64,000 bases of DNA from Bradyrhizobium septentrionale (GTDB lineage Bacteria; Pseudomonadota; Alphaproteobacteria; Rhizobiales; Xanthobacteraceae). Position 1 is the first letter of the stretch; the number at the start of each line of letters is the position of its first letter. The notes under the pieces were generated by a model that searched no databases, was not told the origin of the DNA, and saw only the letters and a list, made by a program, of their open reading frames with translations. The stretch lies in assembly GCF_011516645.4 (NCBI RefSeq), contig NZ_CP088285.1, positions 4,668,501 through 4,732,500 of the forward strand, written 5' to 3'. The position numbers and the translations under genes were made by a program. Below, piece by piece: positions 1-8,037 of the stretch.

Positions 1-138
1 TGGCGGGATCGACGCCGGAAAGCCCGTCATCGATCAGCTTCGACATGATGTGCTCAGGATCGTTGCTCTGCGTTGAGATCACGATGAAGAGCGGTTCATC
101 CCGCGCGCCGAAGGAGGTATCGAGCACGTCATAGAGGT
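1..138 (-). pseudogene. Phage terminase large subunit, distal fragment
   Basis: Read on the minus strand this stretch encodes a segment containing LFIVISTQSNDPEHIMSKLID, typical of the middle of phage terminase large subunits. It continues in frame from the proximal fragment at 2742-3297 once the IS66 element and one copy of the 8-bp duplication are removed: the joined reading passes from AQAKNR straight into DLYDVL. The gene runs off the window to the left, so I cannot say whether its C-terminal nuclease part survives. In this strain it is split by the insertion and must be non-functional as one polypeptide. Confidence 0.75.
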
Positions 139-204
139 CGCGGTTCGTATCCGTCCGAGGGCGGCCGTCTTGCGAGTTTTTCCGATCTGTAGCTGACTGT
201 CCTT

Positions 205-600
205 ATGGACGTACATAAGGACAGTGCGGTGCTGAGCCGCATGGATTTGGTGGAGACCGGTCGGCGGCGACGCTGGACGCGTGCGGAGAAGCTCAGAATC
301 GTAGAGGAGAGCTTCTCGGGGCCACGACTGGTGTCGGCGACGGCTCGCCGGTATGGGATATCACGTCAGCTTCTGCTGAGCTGGCGCAAGGCTTGGACCT
401 GTCATGATCCGGCCGAAGAGGATTCGATCGGCCCGACATTCGTCCCTGCGATAGTTGCGGCAAGTACGCCGCCAACGACGGAAGCTGTCGAGACAGGTCA
501 GATCGAAATCGTGAGCCCTCAGGGGCTGCGCGTGGTCTTCGGCCCCGGTGCGGATATCGAGGCGGTCGTTCGAATTGCTCGGGGCCTGGCGCGCCGATGA
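205..600 (+). CDS. tnpA: IS66 TnpA (helix-turn-helix accessory protein)
   Basis: 131-residue protein with the RRRWTRAEKLRIVEESF and ARRYGISRQLLLSWRKAW pattern of the IS3/IS66-type helix-turn-helix in its first 70 residues. In IS66 elements TnpA is needed for transposition but is not the DDE enzyme. Its start codon sits inside a palindrome. The stop overlaps the tnpB start (ATGA, 597-600), suggesting translational coupling. It differs from copy 2 at residue 3 (Val here, Gly there). Confidence 0.9.
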   Translation: MDVHKDSAVLSRMDLVETGRRRRWTRAEKLRIVEESFSGPRLVSATARRYGISRQLLLSWRKAWTCHDPAEEDSIGPTFVPAIVAASTPPTTEAVETGQIEIVSPQGLRVVFGPGADIEAVVRIARGLARR

Positions 601-944
601 TCCCGATCCCGACGGGCGTGCGGGTGTGGCTGGCGACGGGCCATACCGACATGCGGTGCGGCTTTCCGAGCCTGGCTCTGCGCGTGCAGGAAGTGCTCAA
701 GCGCGACGCCATGGGCGGCGGTCTTTTCTGCTTCCGGGGCAAACGCGGTGATCTATTGAAGGTCATTTGGCACGATGGCCAGGGCGCCTGCTTGTTCACC
801 AAAAGACTCGAGAGAGGCAGGTTCATCTGGCCATCGGTTGCTGGTGAATCGGTAACGATCTCTCCGGCGCAGTTGAGCTATCTGTTGTCCGGGATCGATT
901 GGCGCAACCCTCAAGAAACCCAGCGTCCGACGCGGGTCGGATAG
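597..944 (+). CDS. tnpB: IS66 TnpB (IS66 Orf2-like)
   Basis: 115-residue member of the IS66 Orf2 family, recognisable by VRVWLATGHTDMRCGFPSLALRVQE and the FRGKRGDLLKVIWHDGQGACLFTKRLERGRF stretch. TnpB is required for IS66 transposition; its biochemical role is not established. It overlaps tnpA by 4 bases and is followed by tnpC after 46 bp. Confidence 0.9.
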   Translation: MIPIPTGVRVWLATGHTDMRCGFPSLALRVQEVLKRDAMGGGLFCFRGKRGDLLKVIWHDGQGACLFTKRLERGRFIWPSVAGESVTISPAQLSYLLSGIDWRNPQETQRPTRVG

Positions 945-990
945 TCGTTTTACGGTTTGAATCTGCGGCTCGATCTGATTCAATGGCTCC

Positions 991-2664
991 ATGATATCGA
1001 AGCCGGATGATCTTCCATCGGACCTTGTCAGTGCCCTGGCGGCGCTGCAGGCCGAGCGTGAGGCGCGACAGAAAGCCGAGGCGAAGGCCGCCAACTGGCA
1101 GGCGCAAGCCGCGAATGCGCAGGCGAAACTGTCGGATACCGAGGCGCTGATCGCTCATCTCGAGTTGCGCATCGAGAAGCTGAAACGCGAACTGTACGGG
1201 CAGCGCTCCGAGCGCACGGCGCGGCTGCTCGAGCAGTTGGAACTGGAGCTCGAAGACCTCGTCGCCACGGCGAGCGAGGATGAGCTTGCGGCGCAGGCCG
1301 CAGCGGCGAAGACGCAGAACGTCCGCCCCTTCACGCGCAAGCGGCCGGTGCGCAAGCCTTGGCCGGACGACATCGAACACGAGCGCGTCGTCATTGACGC
1401 TCCGACGAGCTGCGCCTGCTGCGGCGGATCGCGGCTGGCGAAGGTCGGCGAGGATGTGACCAAGACGCTGGAGGAGATCCCGCGTCGCTTCAAGGTCATC
1501 GAAACAGTGCGCGAGAAGTTCACCTGCCGCGATTGCGAGAAGATCAGCCAGCCGCCTGCGCCGTTCCATGCCACGCCGCGCGGCTTCATCGGCCCACAAT
1601 TGCTGGCGACGATCCTGTTCGACAAGTTCGGCATGCATATCCCGCTCAACCGCCAGAGTGCGCGCTTTAAGGCCGAGAGGATCGATTTGCCGCTGTCGAC
1701 GCTGGCCGACCAGGTCGGCCACGGGACCTTCGCCGTCATGCCACTCTTCCACTTGATCGAACGCCATGTGCTCGCTGCTGAGCGCCTTCATGGCGATGAC
1801 ACCACCATCCGTATCCTGGCGAAGGGCAAGTGCACGACCGGGCGGATCTGGACTTATGTGCGGGATAACCGGCCCTTTGCCGGGCCTGCGCCGCCGGCGG
1901 CGGTCTATTACGCCTCGAGCGACCGACGAGGCGAGCATCCGCAGAAGCATCTGGCCGCCTTCGCCGGCATCCTGCAAGCCGATTGCTACAACGGCTTCGA
2001 GCCACTGTTCGACCCGCAGAAGAAGGTGCTGCCGATTACGCCGGCGTTTTGCTTCGCCCATGCGCGGCGGGGCTTCTTCGAGCTGGCTGACATCGAGAAG
2101 AATGCCCGGGAAGGCAAGAGAGGTAAACCGGTCTCTCCGATCGCGCTGGAGGCGGTCAGGCGCCTGGATGTGTTGTTCGAGATCGAGCGCGCCATTAACG
2201 GCTGCGGCGCCGAAGAGCGGCGCGCCGTGCGCCAGGAAAAGAGCAAGCCGCTCCTCGGGGACATGCACGCCTGGTTGCTGCGTGAGCGCGAAACCCTCTC
2301 TCGCTCCTCCGAGGTCCTGAAGCCTATGAATTACATGCTCAGGCGCTGGGACGACTTCGCCCGCTTCCTCGACGATGGCAGGATCTGCTTGACCAACAAT
2401 TGTGCTGAGCGCGCATTGAGAGGCATCGCCTTGGGAAGGCGCAACTGGACCTTCGCCGGCAGCCAGCGTGGTGCCGACCGTGCCGCCATCATGCTGACGA
2501 TGATCACGACCTGTCGTCTCAACGACGTCGATCCGAAAGCCTGGCTCGCCGACGTCCTCGCCCGTATCGCCGATCTTCCCGCATCGCGTCTGCACGAATT
2601 GCTGCCCTGGGAATGGAAGCTCCTGCGCCAAGCCGACAAGCCCGCCGATCAGCAGGCCGCCTGA
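991..2664 (+). CDS. tnpC: IS66 TnpC transposase
   Basis: 557-residue IS66 transposase. The N-terminal ~90 residues form a leucine/glutamate-rich coiled coil. A zinc-finger-like pair follows (CACCGG and CRDCEK, about residues 137-185). The DDE catalytic domain includes HGDDTTIRIL, the YNGF region with ILQADCYNGFE, and the C-terminal ICLTNNCAERALRGIALGRRNWTFAGS block that carries the last acidic residue, then the IS66 C-terminal domain ending in LPWEWKLLRQ. Length is normal for the family and no frameshift is seen. Confidence 0.93.
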   Translation: MISKPDDLPSDLVSALAALQAEREARQKAEAKAANWQAQAANAQAKLSDTEALIAHLELRIEKLKRELYGQRSERTARLLEQLELELEDLVATASEDELAAQAAAAKTQNVRPFTRKRPVRKPWPDDIEHERVVIDAPTSCACCGGSRLAKVGEDVTKTLEEIPRRFKVIETVREKFTCRDCEKISQPPAPFHATPRGFIGPQLLATILFDKFGMHIPLNRQSARFKAERIDLPLSTLADQVGHGTFAVMPLFHLIERHVLAAERLHGDDTTIRILAKGKCTTGRIWTYVRDNRPFAGPAPPAAVYYASSDRRGEHPQKHLAAFAGILQADCYNGFEPLFDPQKKVLPITPAFCFAHARRGFFELADIEKNAREGKRGKPVSPIALEAVRRLDVLFEIERAINGCGAEERRAVRQEKSKPLLGDMHAWLLRERETLSRSSEVLKPMNYMLRRWDDFARFLDDGRICLTNNCAERALRGIALGRRNWTFAGSQRGADRAAIMLTMITTCRLNDVDPKAWLADVLARIADLPASRLHELLPWEWKLLRQADKPADQQAA

Positions 2665-2741
2665 CCTTCACGCAACGCCATCATAGAGCTCGCCGTACCC
2701 GCGCGCATGCGTCCATCACGCGGTCCTCGTCGTATGCGTAC

Positions 2742-3297
2742 CGCGGTTCTTCGCCTGGGCCAGCTCATCATAGATCACGAGGCTCGGCAGATAGCCGTGC
2801 TTGGTGCCTGCCTCGGCGCTGATCGCGCGGTAGACCGAGGCAGTGCGGCGCGCGACCATGGTCTTGGTCGATGGCACCAGCTCGATCTCCTTCGCCAGCT
2901 CGGGCTCCAGCTCGACCATCTGGCGAGCGAATTTGTAGACGATGGCGGCCTGATCGCGATCATTGGCGGCGGAATAGATTTCGCCATGCACCACGGCCTC
3001 GGGGCCGACCAGATGCGCGAGCACGATTGCCGCGATCAGCGCGGTCTTGCCGTTCTTGCGCGCCATCGAGAGGATGGCGCGGCGCACCGCGCGGCGCAGG
3101 CCGAGATGCGGCTCATAGATCGCGCGGATGAATAGCTTCTGGAAAGGCTGCAGCTTGAAGGGCTTCCCCATGCCGTGCCCCGAGGGCACGGTCAGGCGCT
3201 CGATGAATTTGATAACGGCCAGTGTGCGCCGCCTGCCGTCAGGCGTGCGCTTAACCGGCGAGGAGTCCGGCAAACTTGCTCTGCGAATTGTCGCCAT
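2742..3297 (-). pseudogene. Phage terminase large subunit, proximal fragment
   Basis: N-terminal ~185 residues of a terminase large subunit, the ATPase that packages phage DNA. Walker A is RKNGKT (about residues 80-85) and Walker B is LVIYDE (173-178). I chose the start at 3297 because the reading then overlaps the small subunit's 3' end by 46 bp, a usual arrangement, and the upstream Met choices lie deep in that gene. The frame is cut by the IS66 insertion immediately after AQAKNR; the remainder is at 138-1. The insertion inactivates packaging, consistent with a dead prophage. Confidence 0.82.
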
Positions 3298-3742
3298 GAA
3301 TGCCCGCGCTGATGCGGCTGCGCGCAGCTGGCGTGAGGCCGAACTCGGCGGCGAAGCGGACCACATCGCCTGCATGCTTGCGGACGATGGAGACCAGCGG
3401 GTTCTGTACGGCGTCGCCGATTTTCGATTTGATGATCAGGCCATGCATGACCGGATCGCCTGACTGCATCCGCGCCAGCGCTTCAGACGCCAGCCGCCAT
3501 TGCCCGAAGGCATGGCAATAGGTCGCGAGCGCCGGGATATCGACCACCGTAAGCAGGCCGAGCCGATGCAGCTCGGGGGCGGTGCGCCACCATTCATCGG
3601 CGGCATAGCCGGTGATGAAGGGCGGCGGCTCGGGGACATCCGGCAGCTGCTCGGGCTGCGGCTCGTCAGGCAATCTTCGCTGGCCTGGATTCCCGCGCAG
3701 TAGCTTCAGGTGCGTCGGCAGTGGCCGCTTTCCGGGTTTCAT
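3251..3742 (-). CDS. Phage terminase small subunit (P27-like)
   Basis: 163-residue protein starting MKPGKRPLPTHLKLLRGNPGQRRL, the usual opening of P27-family terminase small subunits, which recognise phage DNA and recruit the large subunit. The central EWWRTAPELHRLGLLTVVDIPALATYCHAFGQW segment is also typical. The start at 3742 is favoured because a purine-rich GAGGAAG lies just upstream. The gene overlaps the start of the large subunit and itself overlaps the 3' end of the upstream Mom-like gene by ~77 bp. It appears intact although its partner gene is broken. Confidence 0.82.
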   Translation of the reverse strand: MKPGKRPLPTHLKLLRGNPGQRRLPDEPQPEQLPDVPEPPPFITGYAADEWWRTAPELHRLGLLTVVDIPALATYCHAFGQWRLASEALARMQSGDPVMHGLIIKSKIGDAVQNPLVSIVRKHAGDVVRFAAEFGLTPAARSRISAGIHGDNSQSKFAGLLAG

Positions 3743-4493
3743 CTTTCTTCCTCTCGTCTTTCCGCTGGAGCGTGGGGATCGGTGCTGCGCCGTCGCTGTG
3801 CTGGTTGGTGCCAGCCATCGCCTGCTTCCCACGCACGCCGCGATACATGGTTGCGCCGCGCGCCTCGATGGCGCTGTACGGCAGCGGCTCGCCGATCAGG
3901 CGCGAGCGCGCTGCTGGATTGGTGAAATAGATGTAGCGCAGCGTGTAGCCTTCGAGCGTCGGGCCAGTGCCGCGCCATCGGCCGCCCGTCGCCGCCAGAT
4001 GCTGCAGCCGATTGCGCCCGGTGATCTGGGACATCTTGTGGACGATGCTGCCGTCCTCGGCGATGTGCAGGTCCTTGTTGGTCTTGATCATCGTGAGCAG
4101 AAAGCCCGCCGCCCGATAGATCGTGCCGTCGCCGCATTGGCAGGCGTCGGCGAAGGAGATGATCCATTCGATATGCGGGTAGTTCTTCCTGATCATGCGC
4201 AGCGCGATGCCGAGCGCGCGGCTTTCCGAATTGCGCGGCAGCGCATCGGTGAAGGCGAGCCGGTTCAATTCGAGGAAGCCGTTCCAGCCGGTGTCGCGGA
4301 CCAGATGTACGATGTTCGACTTCTGCAGGCTGGGGCCGAATTGCATCGCGCCCTCCAGCATGCCGTGCAGGAAGACGCCAAGCGATAGCGTCGAGTTGCG
4401 GACTACCTTGCCGCTGTAATGCACGCGCCGGATCAGCGCATCAGCATCGCGCTTGGCGATGGGGCGGACCTCGATCTCCTTCGCGCTGGTCAT
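3666..4493 (-). CDS. Mom-like phage DNA-modification protein
   Basis: 275-residue protein resembling phage Mu Mom, a GNAT-fold enzyme that converts adenine in phage DNA to a carbamoylmethyl form and protects it from restriction. Family-like stretches are RRVHYSGKVVRNSTLSLGVF, MQFGPSLQKSN, WNGFLELNRLAF, LPRNSESRALGIALR and FADACQCGDGTIYRAAGF, all in the first ~165 residues. The C-terminal ~70 residues are charged and low-complexity, overlap the terminase small-subunit gene and may be an extension. The start at 4493 overlaps the stop of the upstream ParB-like gene (ATGA), so the two are probably translated together. Family assignment is by motif memory; the chemistry of this copy is untested. 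Confidence 0.72.
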   Translation of the reverse strand: MTSAKEIEVRPIAKRDADALIRRVHYSGKVVRNSTLSLGVFLHGMLEGAMQFGPSLQKSNIVHLVRDTGWNGFLELNRLAFTDALPRNSESRALGIALRMIRKNYPHIEWIISFADACQCGDGTIYRAAGFLLTMIKTNKDLHIAEDGSIVHKMSQITGRNRLQHLAATGGRWRGTGPTLEGYTLRYIYFTNPAARSRLIGEPLPYSAIEARGATMYRGVRGKQAMAGTNQHSDGAAPIPTLQRKDERKKDETRKAATADAPEATARESRPAKIA

Positions 4494-5182
4494 TGCGCCA
4501 GGTACGCGCGGCAAATTTCCGCCAGCGCGTTGCCGTTCCGGCTCTTGTTTTCCGAGGCCTCGCTCGGCGGCCCCAGCGCCTGCGATGCCCGCTCAATCGC
4601 CGTGCTCACGGTCTCGGCCTGCGTCTCGTGCAGGATGAAGGTCATCTGCTGGAAGGGCGAGCGCTCGCCATCGGCAAGCACAGGCATGCCGCCCAGCGCC
4701 TCGACGCCCACGCCCATCTCGCGCAGCTCGGTCTCGGAAAAGCCGGTCAGGCTATCGAGGCCCAGCCGCGCAAGGTCGTTCAATTCGATGCGCAGCAGCG
4801 CGCGATCCCACTGGCCGTTCTCGGTCAGCTTGTTGTCGGCGATCAGATAGGCGCGCTTTTGCTCGTCCGACCAGCCGCGAGCTACCATCGTCGGCACCTG
4901 ATCGATGCCCATCTGCTCGGCAGCCAGCACTCTCCCGTGGCCAGCTATGATCGTCCCGGCTTCATCGACCAGCACCGGGATGGTCCAGCCCCACTCGCTG
5001 ATCGAGGCCGCGATCTGCTCGATCTGCTCCTCGGAATGCAGTCGCGCGTTGCGGGCATTGGGCACCAGCTCGCGGATCGGGCAGCGCGATACCTGATCCG
5101 CAGGCCAGTTTTGGGCGATTTCGGACAGCCCGAAATGCCTGTTTTTGTCGGGAGAAACCGCCTTTTCGCTGGGCTGCTGCAT
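4490..5182 (-). CDS. ParB/Spo0J-like nuclease-domain protein of prophage
   Basis: 230-residue protein with a ParB N-terminal domain: IRELVPNARNARLHSEEQIEQIAASISEWGWTIPVLVDEAGTIIAGHGRVLAAEQMG (about residues 35-95), including the IIAGHGR box, followed by the AYLIADNKLTENGQWD region common in phage-type ParB proteins. Such proteins occur next to terminase genes and DNA-modification genes rather than with a ParA partner, and none is seen here. The start at 5182 has GGGAG upstream; a longer reading to 5251 is possible but has no better signal. Its stop overlaps the start of the Mom-like gene. Confidence 0.75.
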   Translation of the reverse strand: MQQPSEKAVSPDKNRHFGLSEIAQNWPADQVSRCPIRELVPNARNARLHSEEQIEQIAASISEWGWTIPVLVDEAGTIIAGHGRVLAAEQMGIDQVPTMVARGWSDEQKRAYLIADNKLTENGQWDRALLRIELNDLARLGLDSLTGFSETELREMGVGVEALGGMPVLADGERSPFQQMTFILHETQAETVSTAIERASQALGPPSEASENKSRNGNALAEICRAYLAQ

Positions 5183-5412
5183 GCCAGCTCCCTGGTCAAG
5201 TACCTGCAAATGCTGCGATTTTGGCGCTGAGAAGGATCTTCCACCCGGCAACGAGATACCGACCGAGAGGGATCGATAGGGCCGTTTTGATCAGTAAGTT
5301 GGCGGGGGCGGGCATCGGCTAACTGCGTCAGGTTCGGAGCGGTATGTTCGACGCAACTTATTGAAAACAGTAGAGTTTCAACGGGAGCCATCGGGACTGC
5401 GCGCTCTATGCG

Positions 5413-5769
5413 GTGCGGGCCTGTCCATTCCTGACGCAGCCGAAGATGCGCCGCAACGAGAAGGACGTGCCCGAGCATCTTGAACCTGCTGGCCTGACGC
5501 TGCGCAGGAATCCGGGCGTGACGCTGATCTGGACGACGCTGCGCTACACGATCTTCAAGGATGGTCACGGTGGCGCGCTGTTCAATGTCGGCGATCCCGA
5601 GCGCGTCGAGTTCTTCGCCGAGGGCCGCGCCGCGACCCGCGCCGAAGTGATCGCCAGCATCGATAGCGGCCTGCCGGTCCTGCGCGAGATGGCCGAGCGC
5701 GACGGGCCTGATGCCGTCGCCGAGCTGCAGACGATGTACGGCAAGGCAATGGAGCTGGTGCCTGCATAA
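5413..5769 (+). CDS. Hypothetical protein
   Basis: 118-residue reading on the strand opposite to the prophage genes. It begins MRACPFLTQPKMRRNEKDVPEH and has a soluble, slightly acidic composition with no membrane segment or signal peptide. I do not recognise a family. The frame is open upstream of the first Met, so the product could be the tail of a longer gene truncated when the prophage remnant formed. Coding status is supported by a clean frame with strong third-position GC. Confidence 0.45.
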   Translation: MRACPFLTQPKMRRNEKDVPEHLEPAGLTLRRNPGVTLIWTTLRYTIFKDGHGGALFNVGDPERVEFFAEGRAATRAEVIASIDSGLPVLREMAERDGPDAVAELQTMYGKAMELVPA

Positions 5770-5885
5770 GCTGATGAGTCTTTTGCAGTGAGGGAGGAAA
5801 AGCAGTCGCCTGGGGCACGTAGAGAGCGCAGAGGGAAAGGAGCGCGAGGACGCCCGCGGTTGATAGATGGGAACCGCAAGATAAT

Positions 5886-6095
5886 TTGGCTAAGATCGCA
5901 GGGTTATGCGAAATGCCCCCCGAACGCCCTAGGGACCCGAACCAGCTCGCCAAGCGAATCATTGATATCGCCACTGGCGAGACGCCCGACCGCGATCCTA
6001 CGCCAGAGGAAGAGGGCAAAGACCCGGCTGGGGCGGAGGAAGAGGTCCATGGCTTTCGTTTAACTCACTTTGGCCCTGTTGTTTGGCTAGCGTGA
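5886..6095 (+). pseudogene. Truncated small conserved rhizobial protein
   Basis: The frame contains RPRDPNQLAKRIIDIATGETPDR followed by PTPEEEGKDPA, which resembles the start of a small basic protein common in Bradyrhizobium genomes whose usual continuation is a Gly/Ala/Lys-rich tail. Here the reading diverges straight after KDPAG, so I regard it as a 3'-truncated copy. The exact start is uncertain. Recognition is from memory of the family pattern. Confidence 0.4.
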
Positions 6096-6126
6096 ATTCC
6101 CCGAGTCCGCTGCTGTTGTTCAGGTC

Positions 6127-7213
6127 TTGACGGAGTTCCGAATGCGATGCGCGCCATCGTTGGCCGTTCTAGTTTTGATCGCGAGTTCGAGTGTTCAGGC
6201 GCAAACGGTTACGGAGCCGGCCATCTCGAAAGTAGTCGAACAGGTTCGCGTAGATGCTGATTATCTCACTAAGCGTTTGACCTGGGATAAAGATGTCGAC
6301 TTGGACCGCGTGCGGCAATTTGGGCTGGCGCTCACGGCTATGAACCTCGTCCAGCAGCAGGTCAGCTCGACGCGATATGGCGCTGTCGCGAATACATCCC
6401 CCGAGGATCTGCCCGCCAACGATGAAGAGGCCCTGTCGCGCGGGATCGGCATTTGCGGGAATCAGGTTTCTGTATTTCTCAACATCGCGACACGAGTTGG
6501 CCTCGAGGCACGCAGCCTCGAATTCTACTGGCCGGATGAAGCCGACGTTCGTCACTCGCATATCGCGGCAGAAGTGAAAATTAGCGGCAAATGGGCCTTC
6601 TTCGATGTGACTTGGGGAACCTATTTCAGGCGTGATCCCACCGCTTCGGGACAGGCATCTCTGCTCGAAATCCTGTCTTTCGATGAGGCGAAAGCTGTGG
6701 CCTGATCGGGCAGCTCACGCCGTCACCAATGAGTCGGAACTTTCTTTTCGACTTCAGCTCATCAACAGCCTTGATCCGTTCGACTACTTCACGAAGGCGG
6801 ATGGCTACCTGCGCGGCAAGAGCGGGGACATAGCTCTTGCGGCGCCGCGAAGTAACGGCGGTGCTTGGGTCTACTCACCCGACGGGGTACCGAACCACAT
6901 CGGAGTGAGCGCCGATTACTCGACCTCGCATGTCGGAAACGCCTCGGTAGGATTGCGCGCCGCGGCTCATGTGGTTCACGGCCGGATCGACGAGATCGGC
7001 CGCGGCTGCGTCGGATCGAACGTCCTCGTCGCAGCCGTGAACGGACGCGAGGCTGTCAATGAGATAGTGTCTCCGGGCACTGAGAAGGACTTTGATCTGC
7101 CCGATGGTGTCGCGGCGGGCGACACCATCACGCTGTCGATCAGGCCCAAGTCCGATGGCGCAACCTGCGTTCTCGTATATAAACAAATCATCCTGAGCGA
7201 CCGCTCATCCTAA
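6127..7213 (+). pseudogene. Secreted transglutaminase-like protein, frameshifted
   Basis: The first frame (6127-6705) encodes a signal peptide (MRCAPSLAVLVLIASSSVQA, cleavage likely after VQA) and a transglutaminase/protease-like core. The putative triad is Cys110 in GIGICGNQ, His145 in HSHIAAEV and Asp160 in WAFFDVTWG. The reading stops at 6705, but the +1 frame continues without a break from LWPDRAAHAVTNES to 7213 and looks protein-like (a probable beta-rich C-terminal domain). A one-base loss near 6695 (in GCTGTGGCC) would explain this. The family predicts a periplasmic or exported cysteine hydrolase or isomerase; the substrate is unknown. Confidence 0.6.
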
Positions 7214-7313
7214 AGAGGATAGCCGGCCGACCTCGCGCGGCCTCGTGGATTACGACGTGGTCGTTCTCGAGCTTGTAACCAACTGACCATAGGCGGAGGA
7301 ACAGTTCCATTCG

Positions 7314-7541
7314 TTATATTCCGACGAACGATCGGCAGGTTTCGGGCTGGGAACGTTGACTGTAGACGTCCCATAATTGCGGATGATTTACCCAGGAAGC
7401 AATCCCATTGGCCTCGATCTTCATCAGGATCGCCATATTGTTAGCCGTTGCGATCCTGGCTTTTGGCGTTTCCCGAATAGGCGTACCGGCGCGATCGTTG
7501 CCATAGCGACCTGCGTCATAGGTGCCATCATTATTCTTCAT
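7314..7541 (-). CDS. Small hypothetical protein
   Basis: 75-residue reading starting MKNNDGTYDAGRYGNDRAG and ending CRSFVGI. I choose this internal Met because the longer reading would run into the strong palindrome at 7572-7620. No recognised domain, no clear Shine-Dalgarno sequence. It may be a real small protein or chance. Confidence 0.3.
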   Translation of the reverse strand: MKNNDGTYDAGRYGNDRAGTPIRETPKARIATANNMAILMKIEANGIASWVNHPQLWDVYSQRSQPETCRSFVGI

Positions 7542-7571
7542 TTCGTCGCGTCTTGAGACATCACAGCACGA

Positions 7572-7620
7572 TGTGGCCCCAGCCACCCTTGGAGGCCCAG
7601 GGGCGATTGCTGGGGCCACA
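7572..7620. repeat. Palindrome TGTGGCCCCAGC, 12-bp arms
   Basis: Perfect 12-bp inverted arms at 7572-7583 and 7609-7620 around a 25-base loop. No T tract follows. A related palindrome with the same GGCCCCAGC core lies at 29294-29342. Could be a transcript-end hairpin or a dispersed repeat. Confidence 0.6.
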
Positions 7621-7862
7621 TGACCGGTCCCGCGTCAGTCGAGATTGGAAGCCTGCGGAAGCTTGGGGTCTGGCAGGGTGAGAAAGCCGGTGCCGCATTA
7701 GCGCAAGGAACGCTCGGGTCGAGAACGAATAGCCATGCCCCGGGCCAATGCGGCCCGCCCTATAGCCGAGCGCAATCTGGGATTTTACCGTGGGTGAACG
7801 AAAGTTTTCGGGATGGCGTAAGCCTGATGTCAGCTGGAAATGTTTAGATACACAAATACTCC

Positions 7863-7901
7863 AACGGCCCCGGCTCGTACCGCTCTGGGGCCGTTTTTTT
7901 T
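7863..7901 (+). terminator. Rho-independent terminator-like hairpin
   Basis: Nine-base arms AACGGCCCC (7863-7871) and GGGGCCGTT (7887-7895) are followed by a run of T to 7901. It points rightward and lies ~50 bp before a tts box, so it would insulate the effector promoter from upstream transcription. No intact gene immediately upstream is recognised. Confidence 0.7.
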
Positions 7902-7950
7902 CCTTCTACTATAAAGGGTATGGTGGTTGTCGCTGTAGCCGACCGCGGGG

Positions 7951-7976
7951 CTCGTCAGCTTCTCGAAAGCTGGGTT
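7951..7976 (+). promoter_or_regulatory. tts box (TtsI-binding type III promoter element)
   Basis: CTCGTCAGCTTCTCGAAAGC followed by TGGGTT matches the rhizobial tts-box pattern (GTCAG-TT-TCGAAAGCT). It lies 61 bp before the ATG at 8038. TtsI, activated through flavonoid/NodD signalling, binds such boxes to switch on type III secretion genes. Confidence 0.88.
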
Positions 7977-8037
7977 AGATATCAAAGTATTATTAGATAC
8001 AAAGCATTAAGAGAGCGCTACTCAACGAGGCAACGCG

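Larger units (their letters stand above)
147..2741 (+). mobile_element. IS66-family element, copy 1, complete
   Basis: The element is 2595 bp long and carries tnpA, tnpB and tnpC in one direction. It begins GTATCCGTCCGAGG and ends CGTCGTATGCGTAC, imperfect inverted repeats starting with GTA. An 8-bp direct repeat, CGCGGTTC, flanks it at 139-146 and 2742-2749, the duplication length expected for IS66. The same element lies in inverted orientation at 41249-43850 with a different duplication, so both are independent transpositions. It interrupts a phage terminase gene. An 11-bp-arm palindrome (CTGTCCTTATG/CATAAGGACAG, 197-224) overlaps the tnpA start codon and may be a regulatory site. Confidence 0.95.

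Noticed and set aside
823..2631. 602-residue open frame on the minus strand across IS66 tnpC
   Set aside because: Antisense shadow of tnpC caused by high third-position GC; the same shadow occurs at copy 2 (41936-43174).
5788..6063. 91-residue plus-strand reading rich in Arg/Ser
   Set aside because: Overlaps the more protein-like frame with RPRDPNQLAKRIIDIATGE; composition fits an out-of-frame reading.
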